From NCBI RefSeq assembly GCF_029945925.1, contig NZ_JAQSDN010000019.1, positions 1-58,356 of the forward strand: 58,356 nt of DNA, written 5' to 3'. Position 1 is the first letter of the stretch; each line of letters opens with the position of its first letter. This stretch comes from Polaromonas sp. (GTDB taxonomy: Bacteria > Pseudomonadota > Gammaproteobacteria > Burkholderiales > Burkholderiaceae_C). Positions 57,832 to 58,356 of the stretch are shown one piece after another. A program made the position numbers and the translations under genes. Below the pieces are notes generated by a model that saw nothing but the letters and a program-made list of their open reading frames with translations, searched no databases and was not told where the DNA came from.

Positions 57832-58356
57832 CTACTCGCTAGCACAGCATTCCTCAAGGAATGGAGCCAACTCTGATAAGCAATGAGCGATTCCATATTC
57901 ATAGATTCGATAAGCAATTTCTTTGAAATGGGACCCATCTTCAGTTGTTTCATTGATCGAGTAGGCCTCCAGCTTGCTATCAACATTGCGATAAAGAACG
58001 CCGACCACTTCTCGCCCAACAAGCAGGGGCGTACCGCTGAATCCACTAGGAACTACCGAAAGATACTTCCAGCAATGAAGGGGAGGGTAAACCGAGGGAG
58101 TCAGGTGAGAAGCGAGACACATACCCCCTCAATAAGCGCACGTCGAGTGTTGATAAGACATCTGTCCTCTGCCTGCGTCAGTAAAACCGAATGCTTGGAC
58201 ATCAACACCAATGCCAATTGCACCTTGGTAACGTGTTAGTACTCCAGTGACTGCACTAGTACATCAACACGTAAGTTTCGAAACATAGTATCGCCCAAGC
58301 TTTGGGGGGTGTCTGAATTTCTGTGTGTGAGGCGAGATTGCCTGCCCGAGGTTTGG
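57832..58356 (-). pseudogene. Decayed trypsin-like serine protease gene (runs off the window)
   Basis: On the minus strand one frame reads from the window edge to TAG 57832 and is broken by TGA at 58264-58266 and 58129-58131. Both sides of the stops look protein-like: GVLTRYQGAIGIGVDVQAFG before, and SVVPSGFSGTPLLVGREVVG after. The latter has the GxSGxP serine motif of trypsin-fold proteases followed by a beta strand. The last 96 codons could still be translated from ATG 58122. GC content is visibly lower than in the neighbours, suggesting foreign origin. The His and Asp parts of the triad would be outside the window. Confidence 0.4.

Noticed and set aside
57883..58239. A 118-codon plus-strand frame at the right edge
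   Set aside because: It is antisense to the protease-like frame and shows no recognisable domain; no Shine-Dalgarno precedes it.

Overview
The window is a GC-rich, gene-dense bacterial chromosome segment. Gene order and protein sequences point to a betaproteobacterium of the order Burkholderiales, family Comamonadaceae, with a Polaromonas/Rhodoferax/Acidovorax flavour. The supporting blocks are rpmF-plsX-fabHDG-acpP-fabF-rpoE-rseAB-mucD-lepA-lepB-rnc-era-recO-pdxJ-acpS, then leuCDB-asd-fimV-truA-trpFBA-accD, then gltA-sdhEBADC. Short dispersed repeats typical of this family also occur. The assignment is made from memory of these arrangements; no search was run.

Layout. (1) 1-4.1 kb: end of a HAD phosphatase gene, a small Rieske protein and sppA, then (minus) a tetrapyrrole-methylase-type methyltransferase and maf, divergent from yceD. 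(2) 4.1-9.9 kb: rpmF and the fatty-acid synthesis cluster plsX, fabH, fabD, fabG, acpP, fabF. (3) 10-17.8 kb: envelope stress and secretion: rpoE, rseA, rseB, a DegP-type protease, lepA and lepB. Between the protease and lepA lies a 560-bp non-coding stretch with DnaA-box-like sites and a probable small RNA. (4) 17.9-23.3 kb: a DUF4845 protein, rnc, era, recO, pdxJ, acpS, nagZ. (5) 23.3-27.5 kb: accessory region with a HigBA/RelE-type toxin-antitoxin pair, a YgjP-like metallopeptidase, a patatin-like phospholipase, and two genes that look like integron cassettes flanked by attC-like sites with no integrase in view. (6) 27.5-43.4 kb (all minus): lysS, a Lon-substrate-domain protein, accD, trpA, trpB, trpF, truA, fimV, asd, leuB, leuD, leuC and a LysR regulator. 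(7) 43.5-57.6 kb: a TCA-cycle cluster, gltA, sdhE, sdhB, sdhA, sdhD, sdhC (minus), an iron-sulfur photolyase with its small DUF2256 partner, a GntR regulator, and divergently mdh, a CitE-like lyase, a secreted hypothetical protein and acnB. (8) 57.6-58.36 kb: a strong terminator, a long inverted repeat and a decayed trypsin-like protease gene of lower GC.

Most of the window is conserved housekeeping DNA. The unusual content is in four places: the integrase-less cassette pair at 26.1-27.5 kb; the DnaA-box/small-RNA region at 14.6-15.0 kb; two families of dispersed palindromic repeats, several copies of which lie in frame inside trpF, pdxJ and the CitE-like gene; and the toxin-antitoxin promoter at about 24 kb, which predicts a leaderless toxin mRNA. 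No tRNA, rRNA or CRISPR array was recognised.
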